Below the pieces are notes generated by a model, which worked only from the letters and a program-made list of their open reading frames with translations, did not search any database and was not told where the DNA came from. Below are positions 1 to 7,177 of a DNA stretch of 42,713 nucleotides, piece by piece. A program made the position numbers and the translations under genes. The DNA comes from a virus: IMG/VR virus record IMGVR_UViG_3300020121_000165, positions 1 to 42,713 of that record; one strand, written 5' to 3'. How positions within the stretch are numbered: position 1 is the first letter of the stretch; every line of letters begins with the position of its first letter.

Positions 1-127
1 GATTCAGCAAAAAAGTTGTTGCGCGGCATAGATTTACCGTAGGATGCGCGGCAGGCAGGCTGGTTTTGGCCCAGGGAGGGGCCTGAATCGGTTGGCAACA
101 ACCCTCATCCAGCGCGCACAGACCCCC
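1..127. repeat. Terminal direct repeat, left copy (assembly overlap)
   Basis: The first 127 bases are identical to 42587-42713. The length equals a common assembler k-mer, so this is best read as the overlap of a circular contig rather than a biological end. It includes the start of the portal gene. The true genome would be 42,586 bp. Confidence 0.9.
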
Positions 128-2077
128 CGAGGACGCCTCGAACAGGACGTGAACATGGTCCTGGAGCGAAAGGCGCTCTCCGAGCAGCATTTTACGGGCA
201 TTCGGCGCGAATTTCCGCAGTTGTACGACCTCTACCGGGGCGTTTTGACCGGTCGATTCTCTCCGCACAAGAACAATGTCCACATTCCGCTCATTTTCTC
301 GACGATCCAGAGCGACGTGGCCCGGAAAACGAGCACGAGCTTCGGCGATTGGCCGATTGTGCGCTTCGTGGGCTATGACCCGGGCGATGCGGCGCTCTCG
401 AAGAAGCGCGAGGCCCTGATTTCGGCCCAGATGCGCGATTGTTCGAGCTTCAAGAAGGGCTACGACACGTTTCTGAGCGCGGACCTCTACGGAACGGCCG
501 TGATCCAGTACGGCTGGAATCATACCGAGGAGGACATGGAAGTCCTCGACGTCACGGTCCTCCCGCTGACCGGCCGGATCGTCGAGACGATGAAAAAGCA
601 GCGCACCGTGCTCTTCGACGGGCCGGATTGGAAGGTCTTGGACTGCCTCGACCTCTTTCCGCAGCCCTCGTTTCGCATGATCGATGACATGCAGTGGTTC
701 ATTACCCGCGAGTACATGGACCTGGATGATATACGGCTTCTCACGAAGCCCTCGATCTTTGGAAAGTCCGTCTTCGACTCCGATGAAGTGGATCGGATGG
801 AACGAGACGGTGCCGGTGCCTACACCGCTGGCGACGACTACAAGAACTGGCGCACCCAGGGCCGCACAATCTACGACAACGAGGCCCGGCTGCGCGAGAA
901 GTACGCACGCCCCATCGAGATCTTGCATATGTGGGGCAAAGTACCGAGCGAACTCGCCGACGATGGCGTGGTGAGCCGCGTCATTTCGATTGCGAACGGG
1001 CGCTACCGCTTACGTACCCGGCCGATTCCACTCTGGGGCGGGAAGAAGCCCTTCATGGCCTATTCCCCGATGCCCGACCCGCACTTCTTCTTCGCCGCCG
1101 GAAAGGCCGAGGTCGCAAAGAAGCTCCAGATCGTGGCGAACCGGTTCACGAATCAGCAGTTGGATGCGCTCGACATCTTCATCGACCCCGCCTTCTTCTA
1201 CAACACCCGCTCTGGACTCAACACGCGGAATCTCCTGATGAAGCCGGGGCGGTTCATTGGCTTGGATGGCGTCCCCGGGGAGTCGGTTCAGGCGGTGACG
1301 CCGAACTTCCAGGGCATGCAAATGGGCACGGGGATGACGGAACAGGTCTGGCGCTGGATGCAGCAGGGCAGTGGGATCGTGGAAGACACGGTACAGGGCG
1401 GTGGGGGCCAGCGCCAGACCGCACGGGAGTTTCTGGGGCGGTCTGAGGCCGTCGCGACCCGGCTCCTCATGGAGAGTCGGTTGTTCGAGGAAAGTTTCCT
1501 AGAACCCCTGGCAGACGCCTTCGTGGACCTCAATAGGCAGTTCCTGACGAAGCCCCGTGAGGTCTTCATCCTGGGGGACCGGGCGAACACAGATCCCGAC
1601 ACCGGGGAGCCCATTCCGACCGCGACCCGGCAGATGGTCTCGGGCTGGGACTTGGTGCCGAACTACGAGGCTCACGCCACGGGCGCGACGTCGGCGCTGA
1701 ACCGGGCGGGCCGCCAGCAGAACTTGACCTTCCTGATGCAGGCGGCGAGTGCCAATCCGATGGTCGCTTCGGCCGTCAACTGGATCGCCTTCTTCCGTCA
1801 GATCTTCCGCGAGTTCGAGATCGACAACGTGAACGAGTTACTCGCAAGCCCTGCCCAGCAGATGGCGATGCTCCAGCAGGCTCAGGGAGGCGCGCAGGCG
1901 CAGCAAGGCGCTGGTCCCGCGCAGATGGGACCGGGCCAAGGGCCGCCGCAAGGTGGGCCGGGCGACGTTGGCCCCTACCGAATGATGAAGCAAGAGCAGC
2001 GTGCGATCCCGGGGACGCCCGGTGGTGTCTTGGCTCCCGGGGAGCTTCCCGTTTACCCGGGGCAAGGGATCCAGTAG
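44..2077 (+). CDS. Portal protein
   Basis: A 677-residue protein of podovirus portal size that should form the dodecameric ring at the DNA-entry vertex. It lies just before a scaffold-like gene and the capsid gene, and after terminase once the genome is closed, which is the classic portal position. The middle is rich in charged and aromatic residues. Around residues 440-520 is a helical, Gln/Gly-rich stretch followed by a long helix (TAREFLGRSEAVATRLLMES), as in portal clip and stem regions. The last ~60 residues are Gln/Gly/Pro-rich and probably disordered. ATG 44 is the first start after an in-frame TAG at 29. No strong ribosome binding site precedes it. The family call rests on size, composition and context. 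Confidence 0.82.
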   Translation: MRGRQAGFGPGRGLNRLATTLIQRAQTPRGRLEQDVNMVLERKALSEQHFTGIRREFPQLYDLYRGVLTGRFSPHKNNVHIPLIFSTIQSDVARKTSTSFGDWPIVRFVGYDPGDAALSKKREALISAQMRDCSSFKKGYDTFLSADLYGTAVIQYGWNHTEEDMEVLDVTVLPLTGRIVETMKKQRTVLFDGPDWKVLDCLDLFPQPSFRMIDDMQWFITREYMDLDDIRLLTKPSIFGKSVFDSDEVDRMERDGAGAYTAGDDYKNWRTQGRTIYDNEARLREKYARPIEILHMWGKVPSELADDGVVSRVISIANGRYRLRTRPIPLWGGKKPFMAYSPMPDPHFFFAAGKAEVAKKLQIVANRFTNQQLDALDIFIDPAFFYNTRSGLNTRNLLMKPGRFIGLDGVPGESVQAVTPNFQGMQMGTGMTEQVWRWMQQGSGIVEDTVQGGGGQRQTAREFLGRSEAVATRLLMESRLFEESFLEPLADAFVDLNRQFLTKPREVFILGDRANTDPDTGEPIPTATRQMVSGWDLVPNYEAHATGATSALNRAGRQQNLTFLMQAASANPMVASAVNWIAFFRQIFREFEIDNVNELLASPAQQMAMLQQAQGGAQAQQGAGPAQMGPGQGPPQGGPGDVGPYRMMKQEQRAIPGTPGGVLAPGELPVYPGQGIQ

Positions 2078-2415
2078 TGGCGCTCTCTCCGGAACATGAG
2101 GCTCTTGCTTCGATGCTGATGAATCGAGCTTGGGAGGGACTTTACAAGGCGAAGATCGTCGAAGAGGTGCGTGGCCTCTACGCCCAGCTTGTCAATCCGA
2201 GCCAAGCCCGGAAGGACGCCGTCCCCGACGACTTCATTCGAGGACAGATCCAGGCACTGAAGTGGGCGATCGAGTGGCCCGATCAAGAAATGAATCGCGC
2301 AGTCCTGGAATCGGCCCAAGCCGACAAGGAAGAAGCCGAATTTCAGAAGGTAGTCCCACTCTTCGGTGGCGGGCATCCCGGACCGGGGAAGGAGACATTG
2401 AATGGCAACGGGTGA
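2077..2415 (+). CDS. Hypothetical protein between portal and scaffold
   Basis: 112 residues, mostly helical and charged, no motif recognised. The GTG start shares one base with the portal stop (TAGTG), and the 3' end overlaps the scaffold start by 14 bases, so translation is tightly coupled. In comparable phages this slot holds small head-assembly or adaptor proteins, but nothing in the sequence proves that role. The last residues are Gly/Pro-rich. Confidence 0.7.
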   Translation: MALSPEHEALASMLMNRAWEGLYKAKIVEEVRGLYAQLVNPSQARKDAVPDDFIRGQIQALKWAIEWPDQEMNRAVLESAQADKEEAEFQKVVPLFGGGHPGPGKETLNGNG

Positions 2416-3376
2416 CCAGAACGACGCCGTAGCCCTCGCGACGGAGCTTCTCTCTGCAATCGGGGACGAGGCTCTCGAAGGGACCGGTGGGGATCGCTAT
2501 CGGGCGGGGCAGCCGCTCTTGAACGATCCCTCCGCGCCTCCGGCCCAGCCGAAGGAAGACGGAAAGCCAGTGGAGCCGCCATCCGGCACACCGGCCGTAG
2601 AAGGGGCGGACGCACCGAGCAGTCCTCCTGCTCCTGCGAAGCCTGATCTCGTGTTCGGGCAGTACAAGAGTCTCGAAGAGGCAGAGCGTGGGCTCCACGA
2701 GACGCGGCGGTACGCACGCGAGGCGAAGGAAGAGGCAGCGTCGGCGCAGGCCGAACTCGCTCGCCTTCGCTCTCAGTTTGCGCCCCAGCGCCCGGAGTCG
2801 ACGACCAATCCCTTCGATGATCTCTCGGCGATTGGTGTTCCGAAGGAGCCCCTGGAGGCGGCCATGAGAGCCATTGTCCAGGAAACGATCCAGAAGACCT
2901 TTGGCCCCGCAGCCCAGCGCGTCCAGGCGGACCAGCAGATCCTGAAGGAGTTTCCCCAGTACGGGGAACGCTTCGAGGAGATGCAGCAGTTCGTCGAGAG
3001 CGTGCCGGATTTGAAGGCCAAGGTCGATCGGGCAGAGGCAGATGGTCAATATCTGCTCGCTCGCGAGGTCGCGTGGCTCAATTTTGAGCGCCAAATAGCC
3101 CAAACGCGTCAGGCCGAACTCGAAGCTCAGGGCCAGCAGCGTGTGGAGACGGCGCAGTCCAAGATGGCGGATGCGGCCGTGACGAAGCCTTCTCAGGCGA
3201 CGGCGCGGACGCAGAAGCAGTCGAAGGGCTCGCCGAACGATCTCCCGGACGAGGATTACCAGCGCCTTATCAATCTGGCGAAGTCTGGGCACTCCGCACC
3301 GCTTTGGCGCGAGACGATCGGGTGGGCTTTGGCACAACAGAATCCGGAAATGTTTGGTCCGGAGGGTGGGCCGTAA
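2402..3376 (+). CDS. Capsid scaffolding protein (putative)
   Basis: 324 residues, highly acidic. A Pro-rich N-terminal ~90 residues is followed by a coiled-coil-like segment (about 90-125, Ala/Glu/Arg rich) and further helices, and there is no cysteine-rich or enzymatic motif. This composition and the position between portal and major capsid fit a scaffold that directs procapsid assembly and then leaves the head. ATG 2402 is preceded by an AGGAGA site. No protease is recognised nearby, so the scaffold is probably not processed by a phage-encoded protease here. The assignment is by context and composition. Confidence 0.65.
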   Translation: MATGDQNDAVALATELLSAIGDEALEGTGGDRYRAGQPLLNDPSAPPAQPKEDGKPVEPPSGTPAVEGADAPSSPPAPAKPDLVFGQYKSLEEAERGLHETRRYAREAKEEAASAQAELARLRSQFAPQRPESTTNPFDDLSAIGVPKEPLEAAMRAIVQETIQKTFGPAAQRVQADQQILKEFPQYGERFEEMQQFVESVPDLKAKVDRAEADGQYLLAREVAWLNFERQIAQTRQAELEAQGQQRVETAQSKMADAAVTKPSQATARTQKQSKGSPNDLPDEDYQRLINLAKSGHSAPLWRETIGWALAQQNPEMFGPEGGP

Positions 3377-3402
3377 GCAAAAACTGAAAGGAAGAGCCAA
3401 GG

Positions 3403-5004
3403 ATGGCTGTTCCCGGCAATTTTGGGGTCTATGGGTTCGGCTTTCTCGCGGGAGCGGGAGCCAACCGAGAGGACCTGTTGGACCTGATTACGAACGTGGA
3501 CCCTTGGGATTAAACGACACAGGGATGGTCCCAAGTAAAGTTGGCAGCTATATGCGGGAACCCCGGCGTATCCGAGTGTACGAGCCCCAGGGCCGTGAAA
3601 ATCACGAGGTGCGGGCAATCCGCAGGAAAGACCAGGACAAGTGGAATCCTCAGAGACTCGTGCGCTGCCCAAGATTCGAGTTCGAGATGCCGCCTATCTC
3701 GCCGCAATGCTGGATGGCGAAGGGCACATCAGCGGAACAGACCGAGAGCGAAACGGTGTCGATGATTCCCAGCTTATCGTGGGGATCTCGAACTGTAGCG
3801 AGGTACTTCTCCAGTGGCTCGTAGAGAACTTCGGTGGGCGATGGCGATGGCGGGAGCCGCGTGTCTATGGGCGGCGACCTCACTTCGAGTGGTACCCACC
3901 GACGGAGCACCGGCGAGAGATCCTCAAAGCCGTTTTGCCACACATCAAGATCAAACGCGGCCAGTGTCTTCTTGCGATCGGCTTTTGCAATACGGTGAAC
4001 CAGCCCGGGCGAAGGCGAAAACTGATCCAGGCCATTCGGCGTTTGAACTCGGTTCCGAATCCGGAAGATACAGTCCAGCCCGGAGAGCGATCCCCGGAGA
4101 ACTGACCCCATGGGTAACGCAGGCCCCCAAGGTCCGCGCGACCCACGTCGTCCATGAGTGGCTGACCGATACGCTCGCTGCGACATCGACCTCGGGCGAG
4201 GTTGAGGGCGCGGACTGGAACATGACGGGCAACGTCTTCACATCGACGACCCGTCCGACGCGGATCCTGAACGTCACTCAGATCTTCCGTAAGGACATCG
4301 GTGTCTCTGAGACCCAGCGTGCGGTCAATCCCGCCGGGTTCAAGGATGCGTACGCCTACGAGGTCCAGAAGGCGACGAAGGAACTCGCCCGTAACCTCGA
4401 ATCGACGCTCTTCGTGACGGCCGGAGCCTCGGCCACGGGCGCGTCGGCTTCGGGTCGGCAGATGAAGACCTTCGCTTCCTTCCTCACCGCGACCGCGACG
4501 GGCTCGGGCCAGACCTCCTCGGCTCTCGCGACGACGACGGCCTCGGCGGGTGTGCTTACGCCGACGCTTTTCAACAATTGCCTGGAGCGTTGCTACTCGA
4601 ACGGTGGCAATCCCGAGCAGGTGTACGTGTCGCCCGGTGTGAAGCGCGTCATCTCGTCCTTCACGGCGACGAACCAGAACCGAAACATCGCGGCGGTCGA
4701 CAAGAAACTCGTCGCTGCGATGGATCTCTACGACACGGACTTCGGTCTCATTCAGATCGTGATGGATCGCTGGATTCCGCAGGCGACCAACACGGTCAAC
4801 ACGACCGCCGCGTCGGACATCCGTGGAAACATCTGGTTCCTGGAGCGCGCCAAGAACCGTCTCGCGTGGCTTCGCCCGATGCAGCACACGCTCGTCGGGA
4901 AGCGCGGCGATTCCGTCGCTGGAATGGTCGTCGGGGAATGCACGCTCGAAGTGCTGAACCCGCTTGCGGACTTCCAGGGCACGCAGGTGAACAACATCAG
5001 CTAG
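3403..5004 (+). CDS. Major capsid protein, split by a group I intron
   Basis: The gene is in two exons: 3403-3510 (36 codons, starting MAVPGNFG and ending NVDPWD) and 4105-5004 (299 codons, starting TPWVTQAPKV). The joined protein is 335 residues. The joined text reads as the conserved N-terminus of the SU10-like (DUF5309) HK97-fold capsid family: LLDLI, DPWDTPW, then HEWLTD and LEG-type motifs. Exon 1 alone stops at TAA, the first intron codon (3511-3513), so only spliced RNA gives a full protein. Exon 2 is in phase 0 with exon 1. Ribosome binding is by GGAAGAGCCAAGG upstream of ATG 3403. The insertion falls exactly in the conserved DPWD/TPW motif, a usual choice of homing elements. Confidence 0.88.
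3511..4104 (+). ncRNA. Group I self-splicing intron in the capsid gene
   Basis: A 594-nt intron with a recognisable core. P1: exon CTTGGGAT (3503-3510) pairs with the guide GGTCCCAAG (3527-3535), with the diagnostic U-G pair (3510/3528) at the 5' splice site. P element TGCGGGAA (3553-3560) and Q element AATCCGCAGG (3617-3626) form P4. P3 is GGCAGC (3543-3548) with GCTGCC (3664-3669). R element TCAGAGACT (3650-3658) and S element AAGATACAGTCC (4065-4076) form P7 by GACT/AGTC. A P9-like CCGG...CCGG hairpin follows, and the intron ends in G at 4104. P2 is minimal or absent. The endonuclease gene fills P8. Splicing itself is inferred from structure and from restoration of the capsid frame. Confidence 0.88.
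3641..4105 (+). CDS. LAGLIDADG homing endonuclease, intron-encoded
   Basis: 154 residues with one LAGLIDADG-type motif, YLAAMLDGEGHIS at about residues 19-31, so probably a homodimeric single-motif enzyme. It would cut intronless capsid alleles and drive copying of the intron. The GTG start at 3641 has AGGA just upstream and lies inside the ribozyme core, between Q and R. The C-terminus also reads through S and P9, and its TGA stop (4103-4105) uses the last two intron bases and the first exon 2 base. No full-length start lies further downstream. The coding sequence therefore shares nucleotides with essential RNA structure at both ends. A maturase role is possible but not shown. Confidence 0.85.
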   Translation: MESSETRALPKIRVRDAAYLAAMLDGEGHISGTDRERNGVDDSQLIVGISNCSEVLLQWLVENFGGRWRWREPRVYGRRPHFEWYPPTEHRREILKAVLPHIKIKRGQCLLAIGFCNTVNQPGRRRKLIQAIRRLNSVPNPEDTVQPGERSPEN

Positions 5005-5059
5005 TGACGTGGGGGTGGGGCGGGACTACCAGCCGCCTCACCCCCCTTCGGAGGACACG

Positions 5060-5389
5060 ATGCCAGGAGGAAACACCAGTTCGAGCAAGCGCCCCTACCG
5101 AATGCTGAAGGGTGGGGGACAAAAGCCCTACGACGTGCGTGCGCTGTCGGGTTCGGAGACCTTCGGCGACGAGCGGAATATGAAGCTCGACTCCTATCAG
5201 GGCGATCCCGAGTACGGAATCGACACCGAGTACGGATACCCGAGCTTCAGTACGCCGACGAAGGACAACACGCCGAAGGAAGTGGACGGAAATGACGTGT
5301 GGATGTCGGCCAATCCTCCGGCACCGCCCAAGAGCGGTCCGACGAAGCCCAAGCAAGGGGACGCAACGCCCGGAGGAGGCTGGGAGTAA
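5060..5389 (+). CDS. Small hypothetical virion-operon protein
   Basis: 109 residues, Gly/Pro/Ser/Lys rich and probably disordered, with repeated Tyr-Gly motifs (DPEYGIDTEYGYPS). ATG 5060 follows a clear GGAGGA site; an earlier in-frame start at 5009 lacks one. It lies directly after the capsid gene and overlaps the next gene by TAATG. No family recognised. Position suggests a head decoration or assembly accessory, by inference only. Confidence 0.65.
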   Translation: MPGGNTSSSKRPYRMLKGGGQKPYDVRALSGSETFGDERNMKLDSYQGDPEYGIDTEYGYPSFSTPTKDNTPKEVDGNDVWMSANPPAPPKSGPTKPKQGDATPGGGWE

Positions 5390-5595
5390 TGGCACGCCAG
5401 ACGCCAAAGGATCGTGAGGGTGGGCGGAAGTTCATCCAGGGAATGCACATGAAGAAGGGGGCCCTTCACGAAGAGATGGGGATCCCGCAGGGACAGAAGA
5501 TCCCCGAAGACAAGCTCGCGAAGGCCGCACAGGCAGGCGGAAAACTCGGAAAGCGGGCTCGGCTCGCCGAGACGCTCAAGGGATTCCATCACTAA
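5389..5595 (+). CDS. Small basic hypothetical protein
   Basis: 68 residues, Lys/Arg rich (MARQTPKDREGG... HMKKGALHEEMG). The start shares bases with the upstream stop (TAATG) and has GGAGGAGG about ten bases ahead. The end overlaps the next start in the same way. Small proteins with the pattern KKGALHEELGIP are common in phage head operons; the function is unknown. Confidence 0.65.
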   Translation: MARQTPKDREGGRKFIQGMHMKKGALHEEMGIPQGQKIPEDKLAKAAQAGGKLGKRARLAETLKGFHH

Positions 5596-5885
5596 TGGAT
5601 TGGCAGACGAGGATCGAGCAGAAGTTGAATCGGGTACTCACTGTCCTCATTCAAGGGGAGATCATCCAGATGGCGATTGGACAAGACATTCTCGACGAGA
5701 TCGCAGCCGAGAGCACAACGATCGACTCCATGAAGGCGCTGCTCGACGCCTTCGTGACGAACGGGAACATCACACAGGCTCAGGCGGATGCGATCAAGGC
5801 CGCGTTCGCGGCGAACGATACAAAGCTCGCAGCGATGGAAGCGGCGCTTCAGCCTGCGACCCCGCCGCCTGCGCCGACACCGTAG
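5595..5885 (+). CDS. Small coiled-coil protein
   Basis: 96 residues with heptad-like helices through about residues 5-85 and a Pro-rich tail (TPPPAPTP). No membrane segment. It overlaps the upstream stop (TAATGG). It may be a minor structural or assembly protein; no family recognised. Confidence 0.65.
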   Translation: MDWQTRIEQKLNRVLTVLIQGEIIQMAIGQDILDEIAAESTTIDSMKALLDAFVTNGNITQAQADAIKAAFAANDTKLAAMEAALQPATPPPAPTP

Positions 5886-5889
5886 TTCG

Positions 5890-6042
5890 ATGCCGCTCAT
5901 CAAGGGTGGTGGGCGAGCCGCTTTCTCGCAGAACGTGAAGACCGAGATGGCCGCCGGGAAGCCGCAGAAGCAGGCCGTCGCGATCGCGTATAGCGAGCAG
6001 GGTGAGAAGAAGAAACGGACCAGACCGACACGGAGCAAGTAA
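5890..6042 (+). CDS. Conserved phage mini-protein (EMAAGKPQKQAVAIA type)
   Basis: 50 residues: MPLIKGGG, a helix with EMAAGKPQKQAVAIAYS and a Lys/Arg-rich tail. This pattern recurs in many tailed phages as a small protein of unknown role (DUF6496-like). The real start is ATG 5890; longer upstream readings are shadows of the preceding gene. It ends in TAATG with the next gene. Confidence 0.72.
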   Translation: MPLIKGGGRAAFSQNVKTEMAAGKPQKQAVAIAYSEQGEKKKRTRPTRSK

Positions 6043-6329
6043 TGGCGCGAATGATGCCGATGGACCGAAGCCGTGCCCGACCGACGATGGATCTTCAGCA
6101 CGCGATGGTGAACGAGCCTGCGGAGCCCAATCCCTTCAAGGACCCGCGTCCCGCCTCGGTGGGCGTGGATAAGTTCCTCGCAGCGGGGCGGCAGCGGAAC
6201 GGGGTCTACACGGCCACGCAGACGGGTGCGAAGCAGCTTGCAGACGCGCTCCAGAAGCAGCGCACCGCGCAGGCAACGCAGCAGATCATGGATCAACTCG
6301 CGAAAGCAAAGGCGGCTCAGTACACATAG
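6042..6329 (+). CDS. Small hypothetical protein with TATQTGA motif (paralogue A)
   Basis: 95 residues. The centre has AAGRQRNGVYTATQTGAKQ at about 48-66, closely matched by GGRQGSGTYTATQTGARQ in the gene at 6572, so the two are diverged duplicates or share a module. The C-terminus is a helical Gln/Ala/Lys stretch. The role is unknown; both lie in the head-proximal block of small genes. Confidence 0.65.
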   Translation: MARMMPMDRSRARPTMDLQHAMVNEPAEPNPFKDPRPASVGVDKFLAAGRQRNGVYTATQTGAKQLADALQKQRTAQATQQIMDQLAKAKAAQYT

Positions 6330-6338
6330 GGAGGAGCA

Positions 6339-6572
6339 ATGGCACGAGGAGTGGCGGCACGGAAGCAGCCTGCGATGCAGGGCCGGATCCGGAAGCTGAA
6401 TCTCGGACAAACGGACGAGAAGGACGACTCGATCATCGGGCGTACGACCGGGGGTATTAGTCCGGTGATGAAGGGGAAGATCGGCATGCAGGTGAAGGAG
6501 AAGCAAAGTCCGATCAAGCGCGCGGACAACACGATGAACACGCTCGACGGCGGTCGAGGAAAGGGACGCTAA
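6339..6572 (+). CDS. Small basic hypothetical protein
   Basis: 77 residues, strongly basic, Gly/Lys rich (KGKIGMQVKEKQSPIKRADN). A GGGAGGAG site precedes ATG 6339 and the stop overlaps the next start (TAATG). No recognised family. The charge suggests contact with DNA or an acidic surface, which is inference only. Confidence 0.62.
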   Translation: MARGVAARKQPAMQGRIRKLNLGQTDEKDDSIIGRTTGGISPVMKGKIGMQVKEKQSPIKRADNTMNTLDGGRGKGR

Positions 6573-6829
6573 TGGCGGCGGCGCGGCAGCAACCGACGGC
6601 ACGGGCGGCAGCGCGCCCCGACGTTGCGAGCCCGCAGCCATCGGTTCTCGATAATGTGGGCGATCTCATCAATCACGGACTCGGGAACATGGTGGGGGGG
6701 CTCGCGGAGAAGGCGATCCTGGGAGGACGCCAAGGAAGCGGGACCTACACAGCCACGCAGACGGGCGCACGCCAGAAGGCGATCTACAAGAACAGCACGA
6801 AGGGTCTCGCAGCCGACCGGGAGTACTAA
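6572..6829 (+). CDS. Small hypothetical protein with TATQTGA motif (paralogue B)
   Basis: 85 residues with an Ala/Arg/Pro-rich N-terminus, an apolar Gly-rich middle (LGNMVGGLAEKAILGG) and the shared module GRQGSGTYTATQTGARQ at about 52-68. The same module is in the gene at 6042, with one small gene between them. TAATG overlap on both sides. Function unknown. Confidence 0.65.
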   Translation: MAAARQQPTARAAARPDVASPQPSVLDNVGDLINHGLGNMVGGLAEKAILGGRQGSGTYTATQTGARQKAIYKNSTKGLAADREY

Positions 6830-7161
6830 TGGGCGTTTACCGGCTCAACATGGCGGACGAGAATCTCATCAACTCGGTCGTCGAGAAAGACGAGTTGGTC
6901 AAGCATCTGCCCCGGATGGCGGATTTTTACTCCGGTATCCAGGAGATGAAGACGCTCCAGGCCGAGATCTCGACCCTGGGGCAGTTCACGAAGAAGACGG
7001 GTTTCGTCCCGGGGCGGAATATGCAGCGAGTGGCCTCGATTCCGCACTCGATTGCGTGCGCCATTCTGGAAGTGGATCCCGACTTCTGGCAGGACAGGAA
7101 GAAGGTGTATCGCTTCCTGCAGCAGCATCCGGAGTACGACACGAGGACGAAAATCACCTAG
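6829..7161 (+). CDS. Hypothetical protein
   Basis: 110 residues, mixed helix and strand composition unlike the disordered neighbours, so probably a folded domain. No catalytic motif. It includes FTKKTGFVPGRNMQRVASIP and a C-terminal helix with DPDFWQDRKKVYRFLQQHPEY. It starts in TAATG overlap and is followed by a GGGAGG site for the glycosyltransferase gene. Confidence 0.68.
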   Translation: MGVYRLNMADENLINSVVEKDELVKHLPRMADFYSGIQEMKTLQAEISTLGQFTKKTGFVPGRNMQRVASIPHSIACAILEVDPDFWQDRKKVYRFLQQHPEYDTRTKIT

Positions 7162-7177
7162 GGCAGGGAGGCTCAGG

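Noticed and set aside
1-127. Biological direct terminal repeat of a linear genome
   Set aside because: The length equals a standard assembler k-mer and the repeat cuts through the portal start; T7-like terminal repeats are usually longer.
2234-3400. 388-codon minus-strand frame over the scaffold gene
   Set aside because: Leu/Arg-rich shadow opposite a coupled operon gene.
3511-4104. Intein or frameshift in the capsid gene
   Set aside because: The insert begins with TAA in frame with exon 1, so it cannot be translated through, and ribozyme core elements are present.
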